A stretch of 40,275 nucleotides of DNA from Lutibacter sp. (lineage in GTDB: Bacteria > Bacteroidota > Bacteroidia > Flavobacteriales > Flavobacteriaceae). This document shows, piece after piece, positions 23,269-31,913 of the stretch; position 1 is the stretch's first letter, and every line of letters begins with the position of its first letter. Under the pieces are notes generated by a model. It ran no database searches, was not told where the DNA came from, and saw only the letters and a list, made by a program, of their open reading frames with translations. Location: positions 1 through 40,275 of the forward strand of contig JAGPIQ010000007.1 of assembly GCA_018054895.1 (NCBI GenBank), given 5' to 3'. The position numbers and the translations under genes were made by a program.

Positions 23269-24585
23269 TTAATATCTGTAATATTCTGGTTTATAAGGCC
23301 CTTCAACCTCTACACCAATATATTTTGCTTGATCGTCACGCAATGTTTCTAATTCAACGCCAATTTTAGCTAAATGTAAACGTGCTACTTTTTCATCTAA
23401 ATGTTTTGGCAACATATATACTTCGTTTTGATAAGCATCTCTATTAGTCCATAATTCTAACTGCGCTAAGGTTTGGTTTGTAAATGAATTACTCATTACA
23501 AAACTTGGATGACCTGTTGCACAACCTAAATTTACCAAACGACCTTCAGCTAACAAAATAATTTCATTTTCACCAATCGTATATTTATCAACCTGTGGTT
23601 TAATTTCAACTTTTGATGCACCGTAGTTTTTGTTTAACCAAGCCATGTCAATTTCATTATCAAAATGACCAATGTTACAAACAATAGTTTTGTCTTTCAT
23701 TGCTTCAAAATGACGCGCTTGCACAATGTCTTTATTTCCTGTAGTTGTAATTACAATATCTGCATTTCCCACAACAGTATCTAATCTTTTTACTTCAAAA
23801 CCATCCATTGCAGCTTGTAATGCACAAATTGGGTCAATTTCAGTAACAGTAACAATTGAACCTGCACCTTTAAAAGAAGCTGCTGTACCTTTACCAACAT
23901 CTCCATATCCACAAACTACCACTCTTTTTCCAGCTAACATTAAATCTGTAGCTCTACGAATAGCATCTACAGCACTTTCTCTACATCCGTATTTATTATC
24001 GAATTTCGATTTTGTTACTGAATCGTTTACGTTAATAGCTGGCATAGGCAATGTTCCTGCTTTTACTCTATCGTATAAACGGTGTACACCTGTTGTAGTT
24101 TCTTCTGATAAACCATTAATTCCAGCAGCTAACTCAGGGTATCTATCCAACACCATATTTGTTAAATCACCACCATCATCTAAAATTAAGTTCAACGGTT
24201 TTTTATCTTCACCAAAAAACAACGTTTGCTCAATACACCAATCAAATTCTTCTTCTGTTAAACCTTTCCAAGCATATACTGAAACTCCGGCAGCAGCAAT
24301 TGCAGCAGCAGCCTGATCTTGTGTTGAAAAAATATTACAAGAACTCCATGTTACCTCAGCACCTAAATCTACCAACGTTTCAATTAAAACCGCCGTTTGA
24401 ATGGTCATATGTAAACAACCTGCAATACGTGCTCCAGCTAAAGGTTTTTGTCCTTTAAACTCTTCTCTTAAACTCATTAAACCTGGCATTTCTGCTTCTG
24501 CTAATTGAATTTCTTTGCGTCCCCAATCTGCAAGATTGATATCTTTTACTTTATATTTAACGTAAGTTGATGTTTCTGTACTCAT
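23269..24585 (-). CDS. ahcY: Adenosylhomocysteinase (S-adenosylhomocysteine hydrolase)
   Basis: 438 residues, full length. The enzyme cleaves S-adenosylhomocysteine to adenosine and homocysteine in the cytosol, removing the inhibitor left by methyltransferases. Visible marks are the substrate segment [16 protein letters not shown] (57-72), the [16 protein letters not shown] region (81-96), [20 protein letters not shown] (185-204) with the catalytic Lys/Asp set, and the NAD-binding loop GYGDVGKG (226-233). The family's C-terminal KPEYYRY tail, which reaches into the partner subunit's NAD site, is intact. The start is ATG at 24585. It is divergent from the phosphopantetheinyl transferase gene across 84 bp. 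A possible -7 box TACTTTTG lies at 24640-24647 on the minus strand, without a clear -33 element. Confidence 0.97.
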   Translation of the reverse strand: MSTETSTYVKYKVKDINLADWGRKEIQLAEAEMPGLMSLREEFKGQKPLAGARIAGCLHMTIQTAVLIETLVDLGAEVTWSSCNIFSTQDQAAAAIAAAGVSVYAWKGLTEEEFDWCIEQTLFFGEDKKPLNLILDDGGDLTNMVLDRYPELAAGINGLSEETTTGVHRLYDRVKAGTLPMPAINVNDSVTKSKFDNKYGCRESAVDAIRRATDLMLAGKRVVVCGYGDVGKGTAASFKGAGSIVTVTEIDPICALQAAMDGFEVKRLDTVVGNADIVITTTGNKDIVQARHFEAMKDKTIVCNIGHFDNEIDMAWLNKNYGASKVEIKPQVDKYTIGENEIILLAEGRLVNLGCATGHPSFVMSNSFTNQTLAQLELWTNRDAYQNEVYMLPKHLDEKVARLHLAKIGVELETLRDDQAKYIGVEVEGPYKPEYYRY

Positions 24586-24669
24586 ATTTATTAAATTTGT
24601 TTATTAATTAAAACAACACAATTTTGTTTTAAAGTTTTGCAAAAGTACGAAATCCAATTGAAAATATAA

Positions 24670-25311
24670 ATGCCTTTATTCAAAACCATTCAACCTTTTA
24701 ATCATACACATATATATGTATGGGAAATTGAAGAGTCCTATAGTTCACTTTTAGAAGGAATTACCTTAACTAAAAGAAGTGAAAAAAGATTGCTTTCAAT
24801 GAAAAGTGAACTGCATCAACGCGGTTTTTTAAGCGTTCGTCATTTACTGAAAGAAGCTGGGTATTCTGACACTGATTTGTTTTATAATGACCACGGAAAG
24901 CCATTTTTAATAGATGGAAAACACATTTCAATTACGCATTCATATACATTTGCCGCCATTATTATTAGTACTGAAGAAGTTGGAATTGACATTGAAAAGA
25001 ACCGTGAAAAAATAAAAATTATTCAGCATAAGTTTGTCAATTTTGAACGTGGTTTTATTCATAAAAACGACAACTACATTGAGCAATTAACGGTTATTTG
25101 GGGCGCAAAAGAAAGTTTATATAAAATTTATCCTTATGGCGGATTAACTTTTAAAAACGATATTGATATTGCTTCTTTTAAAATTTCTAGCGGCCAAACC
25201 ACAGGTTATATTAATGTTGAAGATTGGCAAAAAATGTATGAAATATTTTTTGAACAGTTTGAAGGATTCACACTGGTATACGCCATAGACACAGGAAATA
25301 ATGCTATTTAA
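24670..25311 (+). CDS. 4'-phosphopantetheinyl transferase superfamily protein
   Basis: 213 residues. It moves the phosphopantetheine arm of coenzyme A onto a serine of an acyl-, aryl- or peptidyl-carrier protein. The Sfp-type motifs are present in order: HISITHS (85-91), VGIDIE with its Mg-binding acidic residues (104-109), and the WGAKESLYK helix (144-152). Length fits the Sfp/HetI group rather than the short AcpS type. No carrier protein or synthase gene lies nearby, so the target is unknown and may simply be fatty-acid ACP. It leads a plus-strand run with the PnuC-type transporter 59 bp downstream. Confidence 0.88.
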   Translation: MPLFKTIQPFNHTHIYVWEIEESYSSLLEGITLTKRSEKRLLSMKSELHQRGFLSVRHLLKEAGYSDTDLFYNDHGKPFLIDGKHISITHSYTFAAIIISTEEVGIDIEKNREKIKIIQHKFVNFERGFIHKNDNYIEQLTVIWGAKESLYKIYPYGGLTFKNDIDIASFKISSGQTTGYINVEDWQKMYEIFFEQFEGFTLVYAIDTGNNAI

Positions 25312-25370
25312 CACGTCTTGACTTTATAAAAAACAATTGCTATTTTAAAAAACACTACAATCTTTTATTA

Positions 25371-26000
25371 ATGACTGAATTAATCACCTACCTCTTCGGG
25401 CAATACAACGGGTATGAAACTATTGATATTTCCCTTGAAATAATTGCCATCATTTTTGGATTTTTATCTGTTTGGTATTCTAAAAACAATAATATTTGGG
25501 TGTACCCAACAGGAATGATTAGCACCCTAATTTTTGTGTATTTATTATACAAATGGGAATTAATTGGCGATTTATTAATTAATGCTTACTATTTTGTAAT
25601 GAGCCTGTACGGTTGGTATATTTGGACTCGTAAAGTAGATGAAACGCACCATACTCCCATTACAAAAACAACTTCAAAAGAAAAAAGAACTTCTGTCATT
25701 TTATTTATAGCCACTTTATTATTTGTAGCACTGGTATATCATTTATTTGATAAATGGACAAGCTGGGTTGCCTATATAGACACCTTAACAACAGCTATAT
25801 TTTTTGTTGGAATGTGGCTCATGGCACGTAAAAAAATTGAAAACTGGATATATTGGATTGTCGGAGACATTATTTCTATTCCCTTATATTTTTACAAAGG
25901 ATTTACCTTTACAAGTTTTCAATATTTTATATTTACCTTTATTGCTATATTTGGATACTTAGAATGGAAGAAACTCTTAAACAAAACTGTGCAAACCTAA
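25371..26000 (+). CDS. pnuC: PnuC-family transporter (nicotinamide riboside or thiamine)
   Basis: 209 residues, with about seven hydrophobic segments and the family's aromatic signature YGWYIWTRK (80-88). The N-terminal part has WYSKNNNIWVYPTGMIST, also typical of PnuC. PnuC proteins passively carry unphosphorylated vitamins across the inner membrane and depend on a cytosolic kinase to trap them. The next gene, overlapping by 37 bp, encodes such a kinase of NadR type, which favours nicotinamide riboside. However, a TPP riboswitch and TonB receptor lie just downstream, and Bacteroidota also have PnuT, a thiamine-specific relative. Substrate is thus open between the two. Confidence 0.88.
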   Translation: MTELITYLFGQYNGYETIDISLEIIAIIFGFLSVWYSKNNNIWVYPTGMISTLIFVYLLYKWELIGDLLINAYYFVMSLYGWYIWTRKVDETHHTPITKTTSKEKRTSVILFIATLLFVALVYHLFDKWTSWVAYIDTLTTAIFFVGMWLMARKKIENWIYWIVGDIISIPLYFYKGFTFTSFQYFIFTFIAIFGYLEWKKLLNKTVQT

Positions 26001-26557
26001 TTAAAATTGTACTATTTGGCCCTGAAAGCTCTGGAAAAACAACACTTTCCAAATTATTAGCACGCCATTATAAAACGGTTTGGGTGCCCGAATATGCGCG
26101 TGAATATTTACAAAACAAATGGAATAACGAACGTAAAACCTGTGAAAATTCCGACTTATTACCCATTGCCTTCGGTCAATTAAAATTAGAAAATGAATTT
26201 GCCAAAAATGCAGATCGGGTATTAATTTGTGATACAGATTTATTGGAAACAATGGTGTATTCACAAGAGTTTTATGGTGGTTTTGTGGATCCTTTATTGG
26301 AAAAAGCAGCCAAAGAAAACACCTATCATTTATATTTATTAACGTATATTGATACGCCTTGGGAAGCCGATGATTTACGCGACAGACCAAACGAGCGCTT
26401 GGAAATGTTTAATGCTTTTGAAGCTGCTCTTGTAAAATACAACAGACCTTATGTGTTAATTAAAGGCGACATAGAAACACGATTAGCAACTGCCATTTTT
26501 GAAATAGATGTTATTTTAAAAGATTTCCCCAACCTTCAACGATTTTCAAAAAAATAG
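25964..26557 (+). CDS. NadR-type ribosylnicotinamide kinase (AAA_28 ATPase)
   Basis: 197 residues from the ATG at 25964. The frame is open further upstream, but that part is a shadow of the transporter gene, and the ATG immediately precedes the conserved start IKIVLFGPESSGKTTLS, which contains the Walker A loop. Further marks are VPEYAREYL and the acidic ICDTDLLETMVYS segment (Walker B-like), followed by DLRDRPNERLEMF. This matches the kinase half of NadR without the adenylyltransferase or DNA-binding parts. It would phosphorylate nicotinamide riboside to NMN, trapping substrate brought in by the transporter. The 37-bp overlap suggests translational coupling. Thiamine or another vitamin as substrate cannot be ruled out. 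Confidence 0.85.
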   Translation: MEETLKQNCANLIKIVLFGPESSGKTTLSKLLARHYKTVWVPEYAREYLQNKWNNERKTCENSDLLPIAFGQLKLENEFAKNADRVLICDTDLLETMVYSQEFYGGFVDPLLEKAAKENTYHLYLLTYIDTPWEADDLRDRPNERLEMFNAFEAALVKYNRPYVLIKGDIETRLATAIFEIDVILKDFPNLQRFSKK

Positions 26558-26559
26558 CT

Positions 26560-26961
26560 ATGGACAAAGAAATTATCATAAAAGAATTACAATTTAAAGC
26601 TGTTAGAAGTAGCGGTGCTGGTGGTCAACATGTAAATAAAGTTTCTTCAAAAGTTGAATTGATTTTTGATGTCGGAAATTCTCACGCTTTTTCTTCGGAA
26701 GAAATGGAATTAGTATTGCTAAAATTAAGTTCCAAACTAACCAAAGAAAATGTACTGTTGTTGAATTGTGATGAAAGTAGAAGTCAACATAAAAATAAAG
26801 ACTTAGTAATTACACGTTTTTTAACTATTATTGAAAAAGCACTTTACAAACCTAAAAAAAGAAAAGCGACAAAACCGACTAAATCGAGTATTCAAAAACG
26901 TATTGACAAAAAGAAAAATACTGGTTTAAAAAAGGCTTTACGTAAAAAACCAGATTTGTAA
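26560..26961 (+). CDS. arfB: Alternative ribosome-rescue factor / peptidyl-tRNA hydrolase ArfB
   Basis: 133 residues. ArfB enters stalled ribosomes that lack a stop codon and releases the peptide. The catalytic GGQ motif sits at residues 21-23 inside SSGAGGQHVNKVSSKVEL, the strict release-factor signature. The C-terminus is a Lys/Arg-rich tail (about 105-133) that enters the empty mRNA channel in known structures. Length is near that of E. coli YaeJ (140). It starts 2 bp after the kinase stop codon, so it shares the operon, without an obvious functional link. It ends about 90 bp before the TPP riboswitch. Confidence 0.93.
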   Translation: MDKEIIIKELQFKAVRSSGAGGQHVNKVSSKVELIFDVGNSHAFSSEEMELVLLKLSSKLTKENVLLLNCDESRSQHKNKDLVITRFLTIIEKALYKPKKRKATKPTKSSIQKRIDKKKNTGLKKALRKKPDL

Positions 26962-27037
26962 TTTACTTAAAATCAACAAAATACACTTCAAAAATTAAAC
27001 TTTTTAAAAAATTATTTTAATATTAGAATTTAATAAC

Positions 27038-27045
27038 TAAGTTTG
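27038..27045 (+). promoter_or_regulatory. Promoter -7 box for the TPP riboswitch transcript
   Basis: TAAGTTTG is a perfect match to the Bacteroidota -7 consensus TAnnTTTG. It sits a few bases before the 5' end of the riboswitch, just where transcription should begin. No clear -33 TTTG is seen upstream. Confidence 0.6.
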
Positions 27046-27049
27046 CAGC

Positions 27050-27127
27050 GTCTCAAAAGGGGTGCCTATAACGGCTGAGATCAAACCCAACGAACCTGAA
27101 CAGGTAATGCTGTTAAGGGAAACAAAT
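27050..27127 (+). promoter_or_regulatory. TPP riboswitch (THI element)
   Basis: All conserved THI-element blocks appear in order: GGGGTGCC, GGCTGAGAT, ACCC, GAACCTGA, CAGGTAATGCTG and AGGGAA. TPP binding normally switches expression off. It precedes the TonB-dependent receptor start at 27215. A perfect 7-bp hairpin follows (27128-27144, GAACACA-AAG-TGTGTTC) without a T-tract, so control is more likely at translation than by termination; that part is inference. Confidence 0.96.
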
Positions 27128-27214
27128 GAACACAAAGTGTGTTCTATGGCAAACAAGTTAATTATTCAAATCATCGATTAATTACCTCTTTTTACATCGT
27201 TTTATTTTAAAAAA

Positions 27215-29659
27215 ATGAAACAAAAAACATTATTCATTAAAAAAGCGACGTTATTCGCAACATTCGTACTTATTGCATTTTCAATAAGTGCACAACAATT
27301 TCAACTTTCAGGAAAAGTAACTGACGGTAAAAATCCGCTTCCAGGAACCACCATTATTATTAAAGGAACTTCCAATGGAGTTTCAACAAATTTAAATGGA
27401 GAATTCTCTATTTCCTTAAAAAAAGGAATGTACACTTTAGTAGTAAGCTCCATCAGTCAACCAAAAGAAGTTGCTGTAAATTTGAATAAAGATACCTTCA
27501 TTGCTATTGATATGGCAGATAGTTTTATCAATTTGAATGAAGTTTTAGTATCTGCGGTTCGTGTACAAGCCAATTCACCTGTAACACACAGCAACGTTAC
27601 CAAAAAAGACTTGGAAAAACGTAATTTAGGTCAGGATATTCCAATTATGCTAAACTATTTACCTTCCGTAGTAACAACTTCAGACGCCGGTGCTGGTGTT
27701 GGCTATACAGGAATTAGAGTGCGTGGTAGCGACGGTTCTCGTGTGAACGTAACCATCAACGGAATTCCATATAACGATGCTGAAAGTCAAGGCACATTTT
27801 GGGTGAATATGCCCGATTTTACGTCTTCAACAGAAAGTGCACAATTACAACGTGGCGTGGGAACATCTACCAACGGATCGGGCGCTTTTGGAGCGAGTTT
27901 AAACTTGTTGACTGATGCTATTGCCGAAAAATCGTATGCAGAAATTAGCAGTTCCGTAGGTTCATACAATACTTTTAAAAATACTGTAAAATTTAGTACT
28001 GGGAAAATTAATGACCATATTGAATTTGCTGGACGGTTCTCCAAAATTGATTCCGACGGATATATTGACCGTGCTTGGAGCGATTTAAAATCCTATTTTT
28101 TACAAGCTAGTTATGTAGACGACAATACATTAATTAAAGCGTTAACTTTTGGAGGACAACAAAAAACATACCAAGCTTGGGCTGGAGTTAGCAAAGAAGA
28201 AATGGAAGTTTTTGGTAGAACTTACAATCCTTATTCCTACGAAAATGAAATTGACAACTACAACCAGGATCATTACCAATTACACTGGAATCAAAAATTA
28301 ACCAGTAACTGGTCTACAAATATTGGTTTAAATTACACCAAAGGAAAAGGCTATTTTGAACAATATAAAAACGCCATAGAAGTTACAAGCGATTATGATG
28401 AAGATGGCATCCCTGAGACCGATAATTTCAACGGTATTCTTGCTGGTACTGACATAAAAAAAGTAACTTACGATAATGGTACGATTGCAGAAATACCAAT
28501 TACGGATTTAATTAGAAGACGATGGTTGGATAATAATTATTACGTATTCAATGCAAATGCCACCTATAACAGTGAAGGACTTGAATTCATTTTTGGTACT
28601 TCATTCAGCAATTATTCAGGTGATCATTTTGGAGAAATTATATGGGCAAGAGGATTTTCAGAAAATGGAAACATCAGAGATCGTTATTATGAAGGTGATT
28701 CTAAAAAAAATGATGCTAATGTTTTTGGAAAGTTAACCTACAATATAAATGAAAAATGGACATTATTTACAGATCTTCAAGGTCGTTTTATAACTTATAA
28801 AACAGGCGGATTAACTTCCGATCAAAACCCTATGAATATTGATAAAAGCTTTTCATTTTTCAACCCTAAAGCTGGTATTACTTATAAACTTAACAGTAAA
28901 AACAGTTTGTATGCCTCTTACGCAAAAGCACATAGAGAACCTAATAGAAATGATTTTGAAAATGGTGTAAGCACTGCTGAAAAATTAAACGACTTTGAAT
29001 TGGGTTGGAGGTATAAAAATGGTTCTACACAAATAAACTCCAATATATACTATATGCATTATAAAGACCAATTGGTATTAACCGGTGCTGTGGATGATGT
29101 TGGCGCTCCATTAAGAGCTACAAGCGGAAAAAGCTACAGATTAGGATTGGAAGTGGATGCATTGATTAAAATATCTGATAAATTTTTAGTACAACCAAAT
29201 ATTTCGTGGAGCGACAATAAAAATGTCGATTTTTTTGTGCCAATTAATGGAGTCGTAACTGATTTAGGAAAAACAGATTTATCTTTTTCTCCTGAATTGG
29301 TTTTTGGAAACGCCTTTGTATTTATGCCTACCAATAAAGTGCAATTATCGCTACTTTCTAAATATGTTGATGAGCAACGAATGGGAAATTTAGGTAGTGT
29401 TATTTCTGAAAATGATATTTTGAAAAGTTATTTTGTAAATGACTTCAGCGCTTCTTTTGAAATTAATCCGAAATCAGTTTTCAAAGCCATTATTTTCAAT
29501 GCGTTGATAAACAATATATTCAATACTAAATACATTTCAAACGGATACTATGGAACCTATGATTATGATGACGGAGGACAAACTTACACAGGTGATTATG
29601 CAGGTTATTACCCACAAGCTACCAGAAACTTTTTAATTGGAGCTACTTTAAAATTTTAA
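27215..29659 (+). CDS. TonB-dependent receptor, probable thiamine transporter
   Basis: 814 residues. A signal peptide (1-26, ending SISA) is followed by a carboxypeptidase-like regulatory domain (about 28-100, LSGKVTDGKNPLPGTTIIIKG). A plug domain follows (about 115-235, with GIRVRGSDGSRVNVTINGIPYND and GVGTSTNGSGAFGASLNL). The rest is a long outer-membrane beta-barrel ending in TRNFLIGATLKF with a terminal Phe. It imports a substrate across the outer membrane using TonB energy. The TPP riboswitch directly upstream makes thiamine or a derivative the likely substrate. The gene stands alone between the riboswitch and a terminator, but the plus-strand vitamin-transporter/kinase genes upstream could supply the inner-membrane step. 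Confidence 0.93.
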   Translation: MKQKTLFIKKATLFATFVLIAFSISAQQFQLSGKVTDGKNPLPGTTIIIKGTSNGVSTNLNGEFSISLKKGMYTLVVSSISQPKEVAVNLNKDTFIAIDMADSFINLNEVLVSAVRVQANSPVTHSNVTKKDLEKRNLGQDIPIMLNYLPSVVTTSDAGAGVGYTGIRVRGSDGSRVNVTINGIPYNDAESQGTFWVNMPDFTSSTESAQLQRGVGTSTNGSGAFGASLNLLTDAIAEKSYAEISSSVGSYNTFKNTVKFSTGKINDHIEFAGRFSKIDSDGYIDRAWSDLKSYFLQASYVDDNTLIKALTFGGQQKTYQAWAGVSKEEMEVFGRTYNPYSYENEIDNYNQDHYQLHWNQKLTSNWSTNIGLNYTKGKGYFEQYKNAIEVTSDYDEDGIPETDNFNGILAGTDIKKVTYDNGTIAEIPITDLIRRRWLDNNYYVFNANATYNSEGLEFIFGTSFSNYSGDHFGEIIWARGFSENGNIRDRYYEGDSKKNDANVFGKLTYNINEKWTLFTDLQGRFITYKTGGLTSDQNPMNIDKSFSFFNPKAGITYKLNSKNSLYASYAKAHREPNRNDFENGVSTAEKLNDFELGWRYKNGSTQINSNIYYMHYKDQLVLTGAVDDVGAPLRATSGKSYRLGLEVDALIKISDKFLVQPNISWSDNKNVDFFVPINGVVTDLGKTDLSFSPELVFGNAFVFMPTNKVQLSLLSKYVDEQRMGNLGSVISENDILKSYFVNDFSASFEINPKSVFKAIIFNALINNIFNTKYISNGYYGTYDYDDGGQTYTGDYAGYYPQATRNFLIGATLKF

Positions 29660-29682
29660 AACAGAATTGCTATAAAAAAGAG

Positions 29683-29711
29683 AAAACCGAGGTAAATACC
29701 TCGGTTTTTTT
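29683..29711. terminator. Bidirectional rho-independent terminator
   Basis: AAAACCGAGG (29683-29692), a 6-nt loop, then CCTCGGTTTT and further T residues to 29711. It ends the TonB receptor transcript. Because A residues precede the stem, the minus strand also reads stem plus T-tract, so it can end the sulfur-locus transcript whose last gene stops at 29730. Confidence 0.93.
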
Positions 29712-29729
29712 GTTTTAATTTGAAGTTAA

Positions 29730-29951
29730 TTATTTATTTACTTCACAAGTTTTATCACACGTATTTACACCAAAAAGCGTATACAATGGACAAAAACTAA
29801 TAAATAGTGTCACTAATATAATAGCTGCAACAGCAAATAAAATATATTGTAATACATTGGAATCTATGTCTGCCGAGTACGCAAAATACCCAATTGCAAT
29901 GGCTAAAACCATTCTAACAATTTTATCAGTACTTCCTATATTTTTTTTCAT
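29730..29951 (-). CDS. Small DUF2892 (YgaP transmembrane-like) membrane protein
   Basis: 73 residues. It opens with MKKNIGSTDKIVRMVLAIAIG, the standard DUF2892 start. Two hydrophobic segments (about 14-28 and 34-55) are joined by a short loop. It ends with FCPLYTLFGVNTCDKTC, typical of the family. In E. coli YgaP a similar domain anchors a rhodanese in the inner membrane, and rhodanese genes lie in this locus. It is the last gene of the minus-strand cluster, 9 bp after the HMA gene. Its function is not known. The Cys residues near the C-terminus could handle metal or sulfane sulfur, which is a guess. Confidence 0.85.
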   Translation of the reverse strand: MKKNIGSTDKIVRMVLAIAIGYFAYSADIDSNVLQYILFAVAAIILVTLFISFCPLYTLFGVNTCDKTCEVNK

Positions 29952-29960
29952 GAGGTTAAA

Positions 29961-30233
29961 TTAAGACTCTGACGTCATTCTTCCAGTAGCACAGCTCACA
30001 AAAGATTTTGCTTTATGTATTAATGTATTTGCATCCCCAACTTCTGGATACCCCATTGCAGATAATTTTTCTTTTATTTTAGAAACTACAGCTTCATCAG
30101 TGCTATCTATAGTTACTTTTGAAGTTTCTAAATCTACCGTTACTTCTGAAACTCCTTCTACGGTTAGCAATCCCTTTTTAATAGAATTTGCACAACCTCC
30201 GCATTTTAAATTTAATATTTCTAGTGTTTTCAT
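29961..30233 (-). CDS. Heavy-metal-associated (HMA) domain protein
   Basis: 90 residues from ATG at 30233. The frame extends seven codons further to a TTG, but MKTLEILNLKCGGC is the usual family start. The metal site is CGGC (residues 11-14) in the alpha/beta HMA fold, with VEGVSEVTVDLETSKVTI following as expected. A non-standard C-terminal extension (about 68-90, ANTLIHKAKSFVSCATG) contains a further Cys. Proteins of this type carry copper or related metals to partners in the cytosol. Here it lies between a 54-residue protein and a DUF2892 membrane protein behind a sulfide:quinone oxidoreductase gene. A role in handling thiophilic metals during sulfide oxidation is an inference. Confidence 0.85.
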   Translation of the reverse strand: MKTLEILNLKCGGCANSIKKGLLTVEGVSEVTVDLETSKVTIDSTDEAVVSKIKEKLSAMGYPEVGDANTLIHKAKSFVSCATGRMTSES

Positions 30234-30271
30234 TGATTTTATTTTAGACTTCAAAATTACAAAATAATTGC

Positions 30272-30436
30272 TTAGGAATGTCCTCTTACAACAATCATCA
30301 TTACTTTTAAATTCAATCTAAAAAAATTGTAAATCTGATATAAAAAGAAAACTCTCATAAACCGAATCCACCTTGTAGGTTCTGTTCCGTACGATATATC
30401 ACTATATGGTACTGTTTTTTTTGTATTTGTTTCCAT
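30272..30436 (-). CDS. Small unrecognised protein (54 residues) in the sulfide-oxidation operon
   Basis: ATG at 30436, 15 bp after the sulfide:quinone oxidoreductase stop, and TAA at 30272-30274, 38 bp before the HMA start. The hydrophilic front (METNTKKTVPYSDISYG) is followed by a Trp/Phe/Arg-rich amphipathic stretch (WIRFMRVFFLYQIYNFFRLN) and a short VMMIVVRGHS end. It looks like a membrane-surface helix rather than random AT-rich DNA, given its Trp, Arg and Gly content. No family is assigned. The tight operon spacing argues that it is real. It may help anchor or assemble the oxidoreductase at the membrane, which is only an inference. Confidence 0.65.
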   Translation of the reverse strand: METNTKKTVPYSDISYGTEPTRWIRFMRVFFLYQIYNFFRLNLKVMMIVVRGHS

Positions 30437-30451
30437 GTATAATACTTTTAG

Positions 30452-31909
30452 TTATTCAGGTATTAACCACCAAAAAGGTTTTGCTTTTGCTTTGTATAAA
30501 AACATATAATGCATAAATAATTTCATCCAATGCCCTGCAGTTCCTACAACACCTACGGTATCATTAATATCTCTACCCCATTGCGGGTATTTTTCCCAAT
30601 CTTGTACAATAGGATTTACCGTCATTACAGCTGCCTGTCCTTTTGTAATACCATAACCGGCTGACACAATACAAGCTGCACCCATAGTTGCCATAGATGC
30701 TTTATGTGGATGTTCAATTTTACCCACTTTTATGGAATGAATAATATTTTGCGCCACAATTTTACCAATAACTCCAGATGGCATTCCTGTCCGTGGAGGT
30801 GTTGGAAATATTTTTGTGCCGTTAGGACTTTGCATTGGTTTAGACATAGAATGTGGTGGAGCAAAAGCTATTCCAGCCGCATACACATTGTCGTATTTTA
30901 CATTTTGATAGGTTGAAGGCCAATCTTCAGCCTTCCATTCCTCATAAGGTTTTGGTGAATAATCAGCATCTACTTTCATCATTCCATTCGCTGCAAAAAC
31001 TTCTGAAGAAATATCTTCATTATTTTTATTGAAAGCTTTCATACCAGCTCCAGCAAAACCAGGAATTAACATAGCGAAATCAAAATTAACTGTATGGTAT
31101 TCCCCATTTAAATTTTCATAATGGACAACGCCTTTTTCCACCTTTTGAACTCCTGCTTGCTTAATCCATTGCACTCCATATTCCTTTAAAATAGATTCGG
31201 CAAAAATTTTAGTTGGTGTTATATAGCCATTTCTTTTTATATAAGCACCGCCCATTCCAAAATCACCTAGTTCATATTCATTGGTTATCCACCATAAATC
31301 GGCTAAATGCTGTAATTTTCTTTTTTTAATTTCAAAAGCAATATTTAAAATATATTCAAAAGCAGCACCTTGGCATGTTGCCATAGCGTGCCCTGTACCA
31401 ATTAAAAAGGTTTGTCGCTCGCCATTTTCCATTTTTTGAAGCGACTCTTGTAATTTTGTCCACGCATGTGCTGCGTGATCATAAGTACAAACAGATTCTG
31501 TAAATTTTTTAGGACCTAAACCTTCCGTAGCTTCAAAATTTAATTTTGGTCCTGTAGCATTTATTAAATAGTCATACGTTACTTTTTCTTCTACATCTTT
31601 ATTGTCTTCAGACACATATTTTATAGAAACAAAACCTTTTTCATGTGCTGCATCTCCTTCTGGATTTATAGAAACTGCCAGCGCTTGTTTATAATCCACA
31701 CCCATTTTTTTATAAACTGGTGCCAATGCAAATTTTACTTGATCTGGTGTCATTAACCCAACGCCAACCCAAATATTTGAAGGCACCCACTGAAAATTAC
31801 TATTAGGTGAAATCATAATCACTTCATGCGGCTTTTTAAGACTTCTACTTAAATAGGAAACTGCGGTATGACCGGAAATTCCAGCGCCCAAAACAACTAC
31901 TTTTGCCAT
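30452..31909 (-). CDS. Sulfide:quinone oxidoreductase-like flavoprotein
   Basis: 485 residues. It should oxidise sulfide to sulfane sulfur (polysulfide or persulfide) at the cytoplasmic membrane and pass electrons to quinone. The FAD loop VVLGAGISGHTA lies at residues 5-16, and a second flavin segment is FLIGTGHAMATCQGAAFEY (168-186). NVYAAGIAFAPP and PTPPRTGMPSG (341-379) match the family's C-terminal flavin region. The protein has just three Cys (141, 179, 413), compatible with the cysteines used for sulfur transfer. The C-terminal end (HWMKLFMHYMFLYKAK..FWWLIPE) is amphipathic, as needed for membrane contact. Length fits the longer SQR types (type III-like), but the subtype is uncertain. 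It starts 4 bp after the DUF3365 gene ends, in the same operon. Confidence 0.88.
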   Translation of the reverse strand: MAKVVVLGAGISGHTAVSYLSRSLKKPHEVIMISPNSNFQWVPSNIWVGVGLMTPDQVKFALAPVYKKMGVDYKQALAVSINPEGDAAHEKGFVSIKYVSEDNKDVEEKVTYDYLINATGPKLNFEATEGLGPKKFTESVCTYDHAAHAWTKLQESLQKMENGERQTFLIGTGHAMATCQGAAFEYILNIAFEIKKRKLQHLADLWWITNEYELGDFGMGGAYIKRNGYITPTKIFAESILKEYGVQWIKQAGVQKVEKGVVHYENLNGEYHTVNFDFAMLIPGFAGAGMKAFNKNNEDISSEVFAANGMMKVDADYSPKPYEEWKAEDWPSTYQNVKYDNVYAAGIAFAPPHSMSKPMQSPNGTKIFPTPPRTGMPSGVIGKIVAQNIIHSIKVGKIEHPHKASMATMGAACIVSAGYGITKGQAAVMTVNPIVQDWEKYPQWGRDINDTVGVVGTAGHWMKLFMHYMFLYKAKAKPFWWLIPE

Positions 31910-31913
31910 TTTA

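Noticed and set aside
23726..24316. A 196-codon plus-strand frame opposite ahcY
   Set aside because: It is antisense to a full-length, highly conserved enzyme and has no recognisable domain.
27128..27144. The 7-bp hairpin after the TPP riboswitch as a transcription terminator
   Set aside because: The stem is not GC-rich and is followed by TATGGCAAAC rather than a T-tract.
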